From: Alphaproteobacteria bacterium UBA2966
Lineage (GTDB): Bacteria > Pseudomonadota > Alphaproteobacteria > UBA2966
Direction: 5' to 3'
Assembly (NCBI GenBank): GCA_002348365.1
Contig: DEBC01000172.1
Location: 21,122-79,606 of the forward strand
Length of the DNA stretch: 58,485 nucleotides
Made by a program: the position numbers and the translations under genes. Below, piece after piece: positions 16,975 to 26,075 of this stretch (the first letter of the stretch is position 1; the number at the start of each line of letters is the position of its first letter). Below the pieces are notes generated by a model, which was not told where the DNA came from, did not search any database, and was given only the letters and a program-made list of their open reading frames with translations.

Positions 16975-17429
16975 ACTATCTGTCACTCCAAACCAAGTGC
17001 CGAATGATCAAACCAATGGCACGTATGTGTCGCCAAGAGCGCGCGACTATTGCACCAACTAAGTAGCGCGTCCAGCCCCTGCGACCACCCAGCCTCCTCA
17101 AGGACTGGACAAATGGTCAAGCCCATTGGTTTTTATTCTCCCTTACTCAACACTTGGAATCTTTCAGCGATCTTTAGCCTGTAAATGGCTGAATCACACC
17201 GATTTTTAAGTTTCACTGTAACTTTCATTTGTCGCCGGTCCGCTACCCTATCTATGCATTCCAATCAAGCGACACACAAAATCTAGTTGACAGCCTTCGC
17301 CGGGTAATGACACATTTTGTGCCCCGTATCACAGCCAATCACAATATCTTGAAAAATGATGGCGCGGTCCGGGGGGGCAGAAACAGAGCGCTGAGACGCT
17401 CACGTCATTGGAGCTAAGTGGGGGGCATT
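16975..17429. other. 455-base divergent intergenic region with candidate NrdR boxes
   Basis: No convincing ORF. A 62-codon frame ending at 17417 has no family resemblance. The nrdJ-proximal half holds two NrdR-box-like 16-mers, a TTGACA at 17287-17292 and the small inverted repeat CACATTTTGTG (17311-17321). The middle (about 17130-17240) is AT-rich. No cobalamin-riboswitch core is recognised. Confidence 0.45.
17274..17354 (+). promoter_or_regulatory. Pair of NrdR-box-like sites upstream of nrdJ
   Basis: The NrdR consensus is ACACwATATATwGTGT. ACACAAAATCTAGTTG at 17274-17289 matches about 12 of 16, and TCACAATATCTTGAAA at 17339-17354 matches about 11 of 16. They start 65 bases apart, close to six helical turns. 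The first overlaps a perfect TTGACA (17287-17292), as a repressor site would. No nrdR gene is in the window. Confidence 0.4.
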
Positions 17430-20400
17430 ATGCGCATACGTCGCCGGTTCACGGAAGAAAACAAGTCACCCTATGCAGGGATTCCGTTCCGTAATGCGAC
17501 CAGTGAAATTCGTAACCCGGACGGAACTGTCGTATTCCGTCTCGAAGGCTTCGAAGTCCCGGAAGACTGGTCACAGGTTGCCTGCGACGTCATTGCTCAA
17601 AAGTATTTTCGTAAGGCGGGCATACCCGCACGCCTGAAGTCCTTCGAGGAAAATGACGTCCCGTCCTGGTTATGGCGAAAAGTGCCGGATGACGCCGCAC
17701 TTGCGGAACTTCCCGAAGAAGAGAAGGAAGTTGGCGAATCCAGTGCGAAGAGCGTTTTCGACCGCCTCGCAGGTACATGGACCTACTGGGGTTGGAAGGG
17801 CGGCTATTTCGATTCCGAAAGTGACGCACACGCGTACTTCGACGAGATGTGTTACATGCTTGCCCGCCAAATGGGCGCGCCGAACTCTCCCCAATGGTTC
17901 AACACCGGGCTTCACTGGGCCTACGGAATTGATGGTCCCGCACAGGGGCACCACTACGTAGATTTTCAGACTGGGGAATGCCGGCCATCGGAAACGGCAT
18001 ATGAGCATCCTCAACCACATGCCTGCTTTATCCAGGGTATCGCCGACGATCTCGTGAACGAGGGCGGCATCATGGACCTATGGGTGCGCGAGGCCCGCTT
18101 GTTCAAATATGGCTCGGGTACCGGCTCCAATTTCTCTGCTGTTCGAGCGGCGAACGAACACCTCTCGGGCGGTGGAAAGTCGTCCGGCCTCATGAGCTTC
18201 TTGAAGGTCGGAGACCGCGCGGCCGGCGCCATCAAGTCCGGAGGCACCACTCGCCGCGCGGCAAAAATGGTCGTCGTCGATGTTGATCATCCGGACGTCA
18301 GCGAGTTCATCAATTGGAAGGTGTCGGAAGAGCAGAAGGTTGCGGCGTTGGTCACCGGTTCCAAGGTCAATGCCAAACACCTCAACGCTGTCATGAAGGC
18401 CTGCCATGCGGTGGAAGGCGACAACCGTTTCTATCCGTCGGACAACCCTGAACTGAAACGGGCGATCAAAGAGGCCCGTCGGGCTCTCGTACCCGAGAAC
18501 TATGTCAAACGTGTGATCCAGTTCGCCCAGCAGGGTTTCACAGAGATCGAATTCAACACGTACGACACTGACTGGGACGGCGAAGCCTACGGCACCGTGT
18601 CAGGGCAGAACGCCAACAACACCGTCAGGGTGACGGATGAATTTCTCGGTGCCGTGGAAAGTGATGGTAACTGGAACCTCATCCGCCGCACCGACGGCGA
18701 GATTTCCGAGACATTGAAAGCCAGGAATCTGTGGGACGATATCGCCCATGCCGCCTGGGCTTCAGCCGATCCGGGACTCCAGTTTCATACCACGATCAAT
18801 GACTGGCACACCTGTCCCGAAGGAGGTCCGATCCGAGCGTCGAACCCGTGTTCCGAGTACATGTTCCTCGATGACACGGCCTGCAATCTAGCCTCGTTAA
18901 ATCTTTTGGCTTTCGCGCGGGACGACAGCACATTCGACACTGACGATTTCGAACATGCAGTCCGCCTGTGGACCATCGTGCTCGAGATTTCGGTGATGAT
19001 GGCCCAATTCCCAGCTCGTCGCATAGCCGAGCTTTCCTACATGTACCGCACCTTGGGCCTGGGTTATGCGAATCTTGGCGGCTTGCTGATGGCAAGCGGC
19101 ATCTCTTACGACAGCGACGAAGGCCGTTCCATTTGCGCCGGCATCACGGCGCTAATGACCGGGACAGCCTACGCGACTTCGGCTGAGATGTCCGCGGAAC
19201 TCGGCCCCTTCCCGGGGTATGGGCGTAACCGCGAAGCCATGCAACGCGTGATGCGCAATCACGCAAGAGCTGCGGGAGCACTGCCCGGTGAATTCGAAGA
19301 GCTGGCAACGCTCCCCGTTGTATTTCAGCCGGATGCCTGCCCGGACCAAGGTCTCGCCGATGCGGCGACTCGCTCATGGCACGAAGCTGTCGAGAAGGGC
19401 ACCGCGCACGGATATCGCAATGCACAAGCAACGGTCATCGCACCCACCGGCACCATTGGCCTGGTCATGGATTGTGACACGACCGGCATCGAACCTGACT
19501 TCGCGTTGGTCAAGTTCAAGAAACTGGCCGGTGGTGGGTACTTCCGGATTATCAATCGCTGCGTTCCTCGCGCCCTGGGCAATCTCGGGTATTCGGACTC
19601 CGAAATCGACGAGATGATCGTTTACGCCGTCGGGCACGGCACGCTGTCGGATGCACCGACCATCAATCATGAGTCCTTGTCAGCAGCGGGCTTTACGGAC
19701 GACGCGTTGTCTACGTTGGAAGCCACGCTCGCCAATGCATTCGACATCAGGTTCGCATTCAACAAGTGGACTCTTGGAGAAGAGTTTTGCACTGACGTAC
19801 TGGGATTCACCCGCGAGCAACTCGACGACATGTCTTTCGACATGTTAACCGCTCTGGGATTCTCGGCAGAGCAGATCGATGCCGCAAATACTTATTGCTG
19901 CGGGTCGATGACGCTGGAGGGTGCGCCTCACCTAAAAGACGAGCATTTGACGGTGTTTGACTGTGCCAACCCTTGCGGCAGCAAGGGAACCCGTTACCTC
20001 GCCACGGACAGCCACATTCACATGATGGCAGCCGCCCAACCGTTCATTTCGGGCGCCATCTCCAAGACCATCAATATGCCCAACGCTGCCACCGTCGAGG
20101 ATTGCAAGAACGCTTACCTGCAGTCCTGGAAGCTCGGACTGAAGGCCAACGCACTCTATCGGGATGGCTCGAAGCTTTCGCAGCCTCTTGCGTCTTCGCT
20201 GGTCGACGATGATGAGTTGGAAGACGATGCCGAACCCATCACCGCGGACCGGCCGGCACAGGTTGTTGCGGAGAGAATTGTGCGCCAGATCGTAGCAGCA
20301 GAACGCCGCCGCCTCCCGGGTCGACGAAAAGGCTACACGCAAAAGGCCTCAGTCGGCGGACACAAGGTATACCTGCGAACCGGTGAATACGACGACGGGT

Positions 20401-21074
20401 CTCTCGGCGAGATCTTCATCGACATGCACAAAGAAGGGGCAGCATTCCGCAGCCTCATGAACAACTTCGCCATCGCCATCTCCATCGGCCTGCAATATGG
20501 GGTTCCGCTGGACGAGTTTGTAGAAGCCTTCACCTTCACCCGGTTTGAACCGCAAGGGATCGTCGAAGGCAATGACGCCATAAAGATGGCCACCTCAATC
20601 CTCGACTACGTGTTCCGCGAGGTGGCCGTGTCGTACCTCGGCCGAAACGACCTGGCACACGTTGAGCCTGACGATCTGAGGCCCGACAGCGTGGGCGAGG
20701 CTTACGTGCCGCAAGGCGATGGTGCTTCCAACGGCACGGTCAGCCTGGCGAGCAATGGTTACGTTCGGGGCAGCCTGTATGTGGTCGGAGATGCTGCTGG
20801 AGGCGTCACTACCGAAGGCCAAGTCATGGGGTCGGCAGTAGCCACTGCACATGCATTGGCAAGCGATCTTGGTGTGGCAGCGGAAGCTTCGGCGGTGGTG
20901 GCCGTCTCAACAGATGTCACCGATGAGGTGGATTCCCGCCTGGAACAGATTCGAGAAGCCCGCATCAAAGGCTACGAAGGAGATGCATGCGGCGAGTGTG
21001 GCAATTTCACTTTGGTCCGCAACGGGACATGCCTTAAGTGCGTGACCTGCGGCGCGACCAGCGGGTGTTCCTGA
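17430..21074 (+). CDS. nrdJ: Vitamin B12-dependent (class II) ribonucleoside reductase
   Basis: Reduces ribonucleotides to deoxyribonucleotides with adenosylcobalamin, so it works with or without oxygen. ATG 17430 follows a GGGGGG Shine-Dalgarno; GTG at 17418 would add four residues. The protein has 1214 residues and no intein. Active-site region NPCSEYMFLDDTACNLASLNL lies near residue 470, followed by APTGTIGLVMDCDTTGIEPD and LYRDGSKLSQPL. A C-terminal domain (about 960-1080) carries the TSCPD-like reductase extension. The tail has a Cys-rich zinc-ribbon-like end (CGECGNFTLVRNGTCLKC...CG) that probably re-reduces the active site. No thioredoxin or NrdR gene is adjacent. Confidence 0.96.
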   Translation: MRIRRRFTEENKSPYAGIPFRNATSEIRNPDGTVVFRLEGFEVPEDWSQVACDVIAQKYFRKAGIPARLKSFEENDVPSWLWRKVPDDAALAELPEEEKEVGESSAKSVFDRLAGTWTYWGWKGGYFDSESDAHAYFDEMCYMLARQMGAPNSPQWFNTGLHWAYGIDGPAQGHHYVDFQTGECRPSETAYEHPQPHACFIQGIADDLVNEGGIMDLWVREARLFKYGSGTGSNFSAVRAANEHLSGGGKSSGLMSFLKVGDRAAGAIKSGGTTRRAAKMVVVDVDHPDVSEFINWKVSEEQKVAALVTGSKVNAKHLNAVMKACHAVEGDNRFYPSDNPELKRAIKEARRALVPENYVKRVIQFAQQGFTEIEFNTYDTDWDGEAYGTVSGQNANNTVRVTDEFLGAVESDGNWNLIRRTDGEISETLKARNLWDDIAHAAWASADPGLQFHTTINDWHTCPEGGPIRASNPCSEYMFLDDTACNLASLNLLAFARDDSTFDTDDFEHAVRLWTIVLEISVMMAQFPARRIAELSYMYRTLGLGYANLGGLLMASGISYDSDEGRSICAGITALMTGTAYATSAEMSAELGPFPGYGRNREAMQRVMRNHARAAGALPGEFEELATLPVVFQPDACPDQGLADAATRSWHEAVEKGTAHGYRNAQATVIAPTGTIGLVMDCDTTGIEPDFALVKFKKLAGGGYFRIINRCVPRALGNLGYSDSEIDEMIVYAVGHGTLSDAPTINHESLSAAGFTDDALSTLEATLANAFDIRFAFNKWTLGEEFCTDVLGFTREQLDDMSFDMLTALGFSAEQIDAANTYCCGSMTLEGAPHLKDEHLTVFDCANPCGSKGTRYLATDSHIHMMAAAQPFISGAISKTINMPNAATVEDCKNAYLQSWKLGLKANALYRDGSKLSQPLASSLVDDDELEDDAEPITADRPAQVVAERIVRQIVAAERRRLPGRRKGYTQKASVGGHKVYLRTGEYDDGSLGEIFIDMHKEGAAFRSLMNNFAIAISIGLQYGVPLDEFVEAFTFTRFEPQGIVEGNDAIKMATSILDYVFREVAVSYLGRNDLAHVEPDDLRPDSVGEAYVPQGDGASNGTVSLASNGYVRGSLYVVGDAAGGVTTEGQVMGSAVATAHALASDLGVAAEASAVVAVSTDVTDEVDSRLEQIREARIKGYEGDACGECGNFTLVRNGTCLKCVTCGATSGCS

Positions 21075-21130
21075 GATGCAATGTCTCAGGACGCCTCTCC
21101 CGGGCCCCGTCCCATCGCAAAGCCCGGGAG
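21069..21130 (+). other. Two hairpins at the nrdJ stop codon
   Basis: TCCTGAGA (21069-21076) pairs with TCTCAGGA (21084-21091), eight perfect pairs that include the nrdJ stop codon. CTCCCGGGC (21097-21105) pairs with GCCCGGGAG (21122-21130), nine perfect pairs. Neither has a T-run. With the terminator at 21185 they form a three-hairpin 3' UTR. Confidence 0.5.
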
Positions 21131-21184
21131 TCATACGTGTGGTGAGTAGAGTATGTGACCAACACTAGTCCTCCCTGTTGACTC

Positions 21185-21223
21185 GGCGCGCCGCTTCCGT
21201 CCATGCGGCGCGCCCTTTTTTTT
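21185..21223 (+). terminator. Rho-independent terminator after nrdJ
   Basis: GGCGCGCCGC (21185-21194), a ten-base loop, GCGGCGCGCC (21205-21214), one C, then eight T. This is the clearest terminator in the window. It lies 110 bases past the nrdJ stop and just before the 3' end of the convergent aspS. Confidence 0.88.
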
Positions 21224-21271
21224 CTTGCGGGACGACCAACCTACGAGCTTACATCGAACTGCTCGAAATTT

Positions 21272-23062
21272 CTAACTTTCAGGCGGTTTTTCGGGCTCGG
21301 GCAGGACGACCCGAATGTGCAGTTCGCGGAGATGTCGGGCCGTGGCCTCAGCGGGCGCACCCATCAGCAGGTCTTCAGCCTGCTGATTCATCGGAAACGC
21401 AACAACCTCTCGAATGTTTGGTTCATCAGCAATGAGCATGACGATTCGGTCGATTCCTGGTGCCAGACCTCCGTGTGGTGGTGCACCATAGCTCAGGGCT
21501 CTCAACATGCCTCCGAATCGCGACTCCACGTCCTCCCGCGAATAGCCCGCGATTCCAAACGCCCTGTACATAATCTCGGGATCGTGATTTCGGATCGCGC
21601 CCGAAGACAATTCCACTCCGTTGCACACGATGTCGTATTGATATCCCAGAATTTGGAGCGGGTCCTCGGCTTCAAGAGCGCCCAAGCCGCCCTGAGGCAT
21701 GGAGAATGGATTGTGGCTGAACTCGATTTTCTGATCCGTCTCATCCCACTCATACATGGGATAGTCGACGATCCAGCAAAATCGGTAAGCATTTCCTTCG
21801 CATAGTTCGAGTTCGTCCGCGACTCGTGTCCGGGCCAGACCAGCAAGTGCCGCCGCTCTCTCTGGCTGATCGCATGCAAAGAAGACAGCGTCACCATCGC
21901 CAGCGCCCGTGAGCGAACGCACCCGGCCAACACGATCGTCCTCCAGATTGTTGGCGATCGGACCCTTGCCTCCGCCGTCTTCGAATACGATGTAGCCCAG
22001 TCCCGGCCAGCCTTCCTCCCGGGCCCAATCATTGAGCTTGTCGAAAAAGCTTCGCGGTTGCCCCGCTGCGCCTGGTGCGGGAATTGCGCGAACAACCGCC
22101 CCCTTTCCGATGGCCCGATCAAATATGCCAAATCCGCCACCGGCAAAGGCTTCCGTACAGTCACAGATTTCCAGCGGATTCCTGAGATCGGGCTTATCTG
22201 TCCCGTACTTCAGCATTGCCTCGGCGAACGGAATTCTCGGGAAGGGCTGTGGCGTGACCTCCCAATCCGTGAATTCGTCAAAGACTGCGAACATGACGGG
22301 TTCAATGGCATCGAACACGTCATCCTGCTCTACGAAGGACATCTCGACATCGAGCTGATAGAACTCTCCAGGAGAGCGATCCGCGCGCGCGTCCTCATCT
22401 CGAAAACACGGCGCAATCTGAAAGTAGCGGTCGAATCCGGCGACCATGTATAGCTGCTTGAACTGCTGCGGGGCCTGCGGCAGCGCATAGAACTTACCTG
22501 CGTGCATGCGACTGGGCACCAGAAAGTCTCGCGCGCCCTCGGGCGAACTGGCGGTCAAGATCGGCGTTTGGTACTCGGCAAACCCTTGCTCGATCATCCG
22601 TCGCCGAATACTGGCGATAACTTCCGAACGCAGCGCAATGTTGTGATGTATGCGCTCGCGGCGCAGGTCCAAAAACCGGTATTTAAGTCGCGTTTCTTCA
22701 GGATATTCCTGGTCACCAAAGACCTGCAGTGGAAGCTCGTCCGCCGCCGCCTGAACTTCAAGTGACTCAATTCGCACCTCGACTTTACCTGTCGGCAACT
22801 TGAGATTGACCGTGTCGAGGCTGCGCGCGACCACGGGGCCGGTGATTGTCAGCACACTCTCTGGTCGGGCGCCATCCGCCAGCGCAAAGGATTCAGCGCC
22901 CGTCTCCACGACACATTGGGTAATGCCGTAATGATCCCGCAAGTCGATGAACAAGAGGTTTCCGTGATCGCGCTTGCGATGAATCCAGCCCGAGACGCGA
23001 ACCGTACTTCCCACGTCGGATTCGCGAAGTTGCTCACATGTATGCGTGCGGTATCTGTGCAT
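21272..23062 (-). CDS. aspS: Aspartyl-tRNA synthetase (probably non-discriminating Asp/Asn type)
   Basis: Class II synthetase that charges tRNA-Asp. OB-fold anticodon domain about 1-105. The catalytic core includes YPEETRLKYRFLDLRRER (motif 1 region), FRDEDARADRSPGEFYQLDVEMSF (motif 2) and GGLAPGIDRIVML (motif 3). The bacterial GAD insert lies between them. 596 residues from ATG 23062; a TTG one codon upstream is the alternative. His 33 in RKRDHGN corresponds to the His associated with non-discriminating AspRS in Pseudomonas, where E. coli has Leu. This predicts that it also makes Asp-tRNA-Asn for amidation by GatCAB. Divergent from rnd. Confidence 0.95.
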   Translation of the reverse strand: MHRYRTHTCEQLRESDVGSTVRVSGWIHRKRDHGNLLFIDLRDHYGITQCVVETGAESFALADGARPESVLTITGPVVARSLDTVNLKLPTGKVEVRIESLEVQAAADELPLQVFGDQEYPEETRLKYRFLDLRRERIHHNIALRSEVIASIRRRMIEQGFAEYQTPILTASSPEGARDFLVPSRMHAGKFYALPQAPQQFKQLYMVAGFDRYFQIAPCFRDEDARADRSPGEFYQLDVEMSFVEQDDVFDAIEPVMFAVFDEFTDWEVTPQPFPRIPFAEAMLKYGTDKPDLRNPLEICDCTEAFAGGGFGIFDRAIGKGAVVRAIPAPGAAGQPRSFFDKLNDWAREEGWPGLGYIVFEDGGGKGPIANNLEDDRVGRVRSLTGAGDGDAVFFACDQPERAAALAGLARTRVADELELCEGNAYRFCWIVDYPMYEWDETDQKIEFSHNPFSMPQGGLGALEAEDPLQILGYQYDIVCNGVELSSGAIRNHDPEIMYRAFGIAGYSREDVESRFGGMLRALSYGAPPHGGLAPGIDRIVMLIADEPNIREVVAFPMNQQAEDLLMGAPAEATARHLRELHIRVVLPEPEKPPES

Positions 23063-23284
23063 CAAGAAATCGCCTATTCACCGTTCGAATCCACTGGGAC
23101 AATTCCACGTGGTCACTATGCAAACCCGACGCTCGGCTGAGGTCAGCGTTGTGGCGGCGCAAGAGCGCATGGATCACCCCGGGCTGTCAAGCTCAGTGGC
23201 CTCAAACCAATGCCCACACGGGCATGTGCAACGGAATCCCTCTATGCTTATGGTTCTGATGTGCCGAAGGACACTGATTTAGTC

Positions 23285-24454
23285 ATGAACATAGTAACTC
23301 GTACCCCGGATTTGGTTTCCGCTTGCGACCGTCTCAAGGACGTCGACTACATCACCGTCGACACCGAGTTCATCCGAGACAATTCCTACTGGCCTCAAGT
23401 CTGTCTCATCCAGGTTGCCAGCAAAGACGAAGCAATCGCTATCGACCCTCTCAGCCAGGCGCTCGAGCTAGAACCGTTTCTGGACCTTATGAGGAATTCG
23501 GGTGTGCTCAAGGTGTTCCACGCAGCGCGCCAGGACATTGAGATCTTCTTCCATCTGGGCGAAGCGATCCCAACCCCCCTCTTCGATACTCAGCTCGCCG
23601 CCATGGTCTGCGGTTTCGGAGATTCAGTTGGTTACGACACGTTGGTGCAGCGCCTTTTGGGGCACACTATCGACAAGTCATCACGGTTGTCTGACTGGTC
23701 GAGACGTCCATTGACGGAGCGCCAAATCAACTACGCGATCGATGACGTGGTGCACCTTCGGGATGTCTATGATGAGTTGAACGCACGAGTCCAAGAGTCA
23801 GGACGCGAACAATGGCTCGCAGAAGAACTTGCGGTTCTCACCAACCCCAAAACCTACATAAATTCACCGCAAGACGCCTGGCGCCGAATCAAAATGCGCA
23901 GCACCAAACCCCGTCACGTCGCCATCTTGCGTGAAGTCGCGGCTTGGCGCGAACGCCAAGCGCAGTCACGTAACCTTCCTCGAAACCGGGTACTTCGGGA
24001 TGAGGCGTTGTCGGAGATCGCGGCCCACCCGCCTCAGAAGCCAGCCGATCTGAAACATCTCCGCAATTTTCCGAAAGGCCTGGCAACACAATCCGACGGC
24101 AAGGACATCATCGAAATCGTCTCCGCCGTCATGAAGGTGCCGAACGAAGAGCTTCCCAAACCAGAAAACAAGCCACGCCCGACCAAGAGCAAGGGACCGG
24201 TCGTCGATCTCCTGAAGGTGTTGTTGAAAGCGAAATGCGAAGAACATGGTGTCGCCCAAAAGCTTGTGGCATCCGTCGACGATCTCGAGCGAATCGCGGC
24301 AGACGGCGATTTGGAGATCGCCCCGTTGCTGGGTTGGCGGCATGAGGTATTCGGCGAAGACGCGCTCAAACTTAGGCGTGGAGAGCTTGCTCTGGCAGCG
24401 GACACGCAAGGCATCCGGCTCATACTGACTGACAAGAGCTCCAAGGCCGGCTAG
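23285..24454 (+). CDS. rnd: Ribonuclease D
   Basis: 3'-5' exoribonuclease that trims tRNA precursors. The DEDDy exonuclease domain shows VDTEFIRDNSYWPQVCLIQ (Exo I, Asp and Glu), FHAARQDIEIFFHL (Exo II) and YAIDDVVHLRDVY (Exo III, Tyr and Asp). An HRDC-type helical domain (about 205-290) and a second, divergent C-terminal helical domain follow. ATG 23285 fits the family (MNIVTRTPDLVSACDRL); reading from 23210 adds an unrelated leader. Length 389 residues. The perfect hairpin ATGCCC-ACAC-GGGCAT at 23210-23225 lies in the leader. Next to aspS and ppx-ppk, as in other alphaproteobacteria I recall. Confidence 0.93.
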   Translation: MNIVTRTPDLVSACDRLKDVDYITVDTEFIRDNSYWPQVCLIQVASKDEAIAIDPLSQALELEPFLDLMRNSGVLKVFHAARQDIEIFFHLGEAIPTPLFDTQLAAMVCGFGDSVGYDTLVQRLLGHTIDKSSRLSDWSRRPLTERQINYAIDDVVHLRDVYDELNARVQESGREQWLAEELAVLTNPKTYINSPQDAWRRIKMRSTKPRHVAILREVAAWRERQAQSRNLPRNRVLRDEALSEIAAHPPQKPADLKHLRNFPKGLATQSDGKDIIEIVSAVMKVPNEELPKPENKPRPTKSKGPVVDLLKVLLKAKCEEHGVAQKLVASVDDLERIAADGDLEIAPLLGWRHEVFGEDALKLRRGELALAADTQGIRLILTDKSSKAG

Positions 24455-24503
24455 CGCGGTCTCCGCAACGGGTTGGGAGCATCTCGGCGTGTGGAGTTTC
24501 GGA

Positions 24504-26075
24504 TTAGACGTCCAGGTATGCGAACTTAGGGACCAAGCCAAGACATCTGGCCACTGACGCCAATCTTCGTTCAATCAGCTCGATGTATAGATGAGCATCT
24601 TCGCGGCGCATGCGCAGCGTGACGGTCTCATCGTCCCTCCCTAATCGAGTCCGAGAGAGCAGACCCGCTGCACCGCCTGAGAGCGTCAAGCCCAATCGCA
24701 GGCATACCCCAACGAGCTTCGCCCTCTCAGCGTCTGAACTGTCAATCAGGGTCGATGCCAGCGCGGTCTCAGGTTCATCAGCCGTTCCGTTGTATCGAGC
24801 ATTTATAGCGATCGCCATGAATGCGCGGCCTTCATGATCTACGCCCACGACAGGCGCGCGGAAGACCTCTTCAAACGCCTGCGCAGCGCGGTAACTGGGA
24901 TGTGCGCGCCAAGCAACATCAGATACCAAACAGGCTGCCAGGCGAAGACGACCGTGGAGTTCGCTTTCCCCCTTGAACAATGGAGCCATCCAGCGCGCAA
25001 GTTCATCACCCACGTCACCAAATCGAGATTCACGAATTGCGAAGGCTCTGCATTGACTGATGAGCGGGTCCTCATCACGAATGTGGTTCGGTAGATTCTC
25101 CTGAAGCAGCCCTTCCCGGAGCCCTCCTGCGAGGAACATGACCTTTCCTGGCCGAACTCTCCTTAAAAGCCGCGACAGGACGGCTGCGGCACCTGGAAGA
25201 GACTCAAGACGGCGTTTGTTAACGCCTTCAATTCGCGACATGGAATCGGGACTCAATCCTGAGATCACGCCAACCAACGTATTCGTTTCACTTCGCGACA
25301 GCTGGTACTGGTGCACGATGCGTAATGGATAATCCCGTTGCGCCATGTGAATTCTTGCCAGGGAACGCCAAGCACCTCCAACAGCGTAAAACGTTCTGTG
25401 CTTCAGATCCTTCAGCCAGGGAACGCCTTCGATCGCATGATCAATCGCCTCGATTTGCTTCTGTGGACTAAGCCCCATCAAACGTAGTGCCCCCAAAGGC
25501 AGGGTGACGCTCTCGCCTATCTCTCCCGCGTTAAGAACCACCAACTCCAGACTTCCACCGCCAAGGTCTCCCATCACGCCGTCAGCGTCAGGAATTGCTG
25601 ACATGGCTCCCAGCGCCGACAACCTGGCTTCTTCAGTACCGGACAGCACACGCACCTCAAGGCCGCAACGCTCGCGGATTCGCCTTACAAAGTCAGCCCC
25701 ATTGTGAGCTTCACGCACGGCAGCCGTTGCTACGGCATCGGGCAGTCCAGCGCAAATTTCGCCAGAGATCGTGACGAATCTTTCAAGGGTTGAAAGCGCG
25801 AGTTCCACCCCTCCTTCATGCAGCAGGTTTGTTTTGGCAAGGTCGCGGCCTATACCGCACAACACACGTTCGTTGAATATCGGCAGCGGCGCGCGCACCA
25901 ATCCTTCGAAAACGACAAGCCTCACAGAATTTGAGCCGATATCGATGACGGACAAGCGCCGCCATGTATCCGCTATCTCAGACGGGAAGTCCCTGACATC
26001 AGGGCCAGGTGTGTGATCAATCGTTGTCGAGGACAAGGTGGGGACTGGGTGCAAACTTCTCAAGCGCCTTGCCAC
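24504..26075 (-). CDS. ppx: Ppx/GppA family phosphatase (exopolyphosphatase-like)
   Basis: ASKHA-fold enzyme that removes phosphate from polyphosphate chains or pppGpp. It shows VIDIGSNSVRLVVFEG (phosphate-1, about residue 42), ATAAVREAHN, VLSGTEEARLSALG and DLGGGSLELVVL (phosphate-2). A C-terminal HD-like helical part (about 330-523) has RLAACLVSDVAWRAHPSYRAAQAF. The start is uncertain: ATG 26075 overlaps ppk by 59 bases, while TTG 26036 would overlap by 20. Downstream partner of ppk, so synthesis and breakdown of polyphosphate are coupled in one operon. Confidence 0.9.
   Translation of the reverse strand: MARRLRSLHPVPTLSSTTIDHTPGPDVRDFPSEIADTWRRLSVIDIGSNSVRLVVFEGLVRAPLPIFNERVLCGIGRDLAKTNLLHEGGVELALSTLERFVTISGEICAGLPDAVATAAVREAHNGADFVRRIRERCGLEVRVLSGTEEARLSALGAMSAIPDADGVMGDLGGGSLELVVLNAGEIGESVTLPLGALRLMGLSPQKQIEAIDHAIEGVPWLKDLKHRTFYAVGGAWRSLARIHMAQRDYPLRIVHQYQLSRSETNTLVGVISGLSPDSMSRIEGVNKRRLESLPGAAAVLSRLLRRVRPGKVMFLAGGLREGLLQENLPNHIRDEDPLISQCRAFAIRESRFGDVGDELARWMAPLFKGESELHGRLRLAACLVSDVAWRAHPSYRAAQAFEEVFRAPVVGVDHEGRAFMAIAINARYNGTADEPETALASTLIDSSDAERAKLVGVCLRLGLTLSGGAAGLLSRTRLGRDDETVTLRMRREDAHLYIELIERRLASVARCLGLVPKFAYLDV

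Noticed and set aside
16975..17429. Cobalamin riboswitch upstream of nrdJ
   Set aside because: No B12-box-like or GGTG-AA-CC core elements could be found by eye.
21203..21805. 200-codon plus-strand ORF opposite the aspS 3' end
   Set aside because: Shadow of aspS motif 3 region; begins in the nrdJ terminator.
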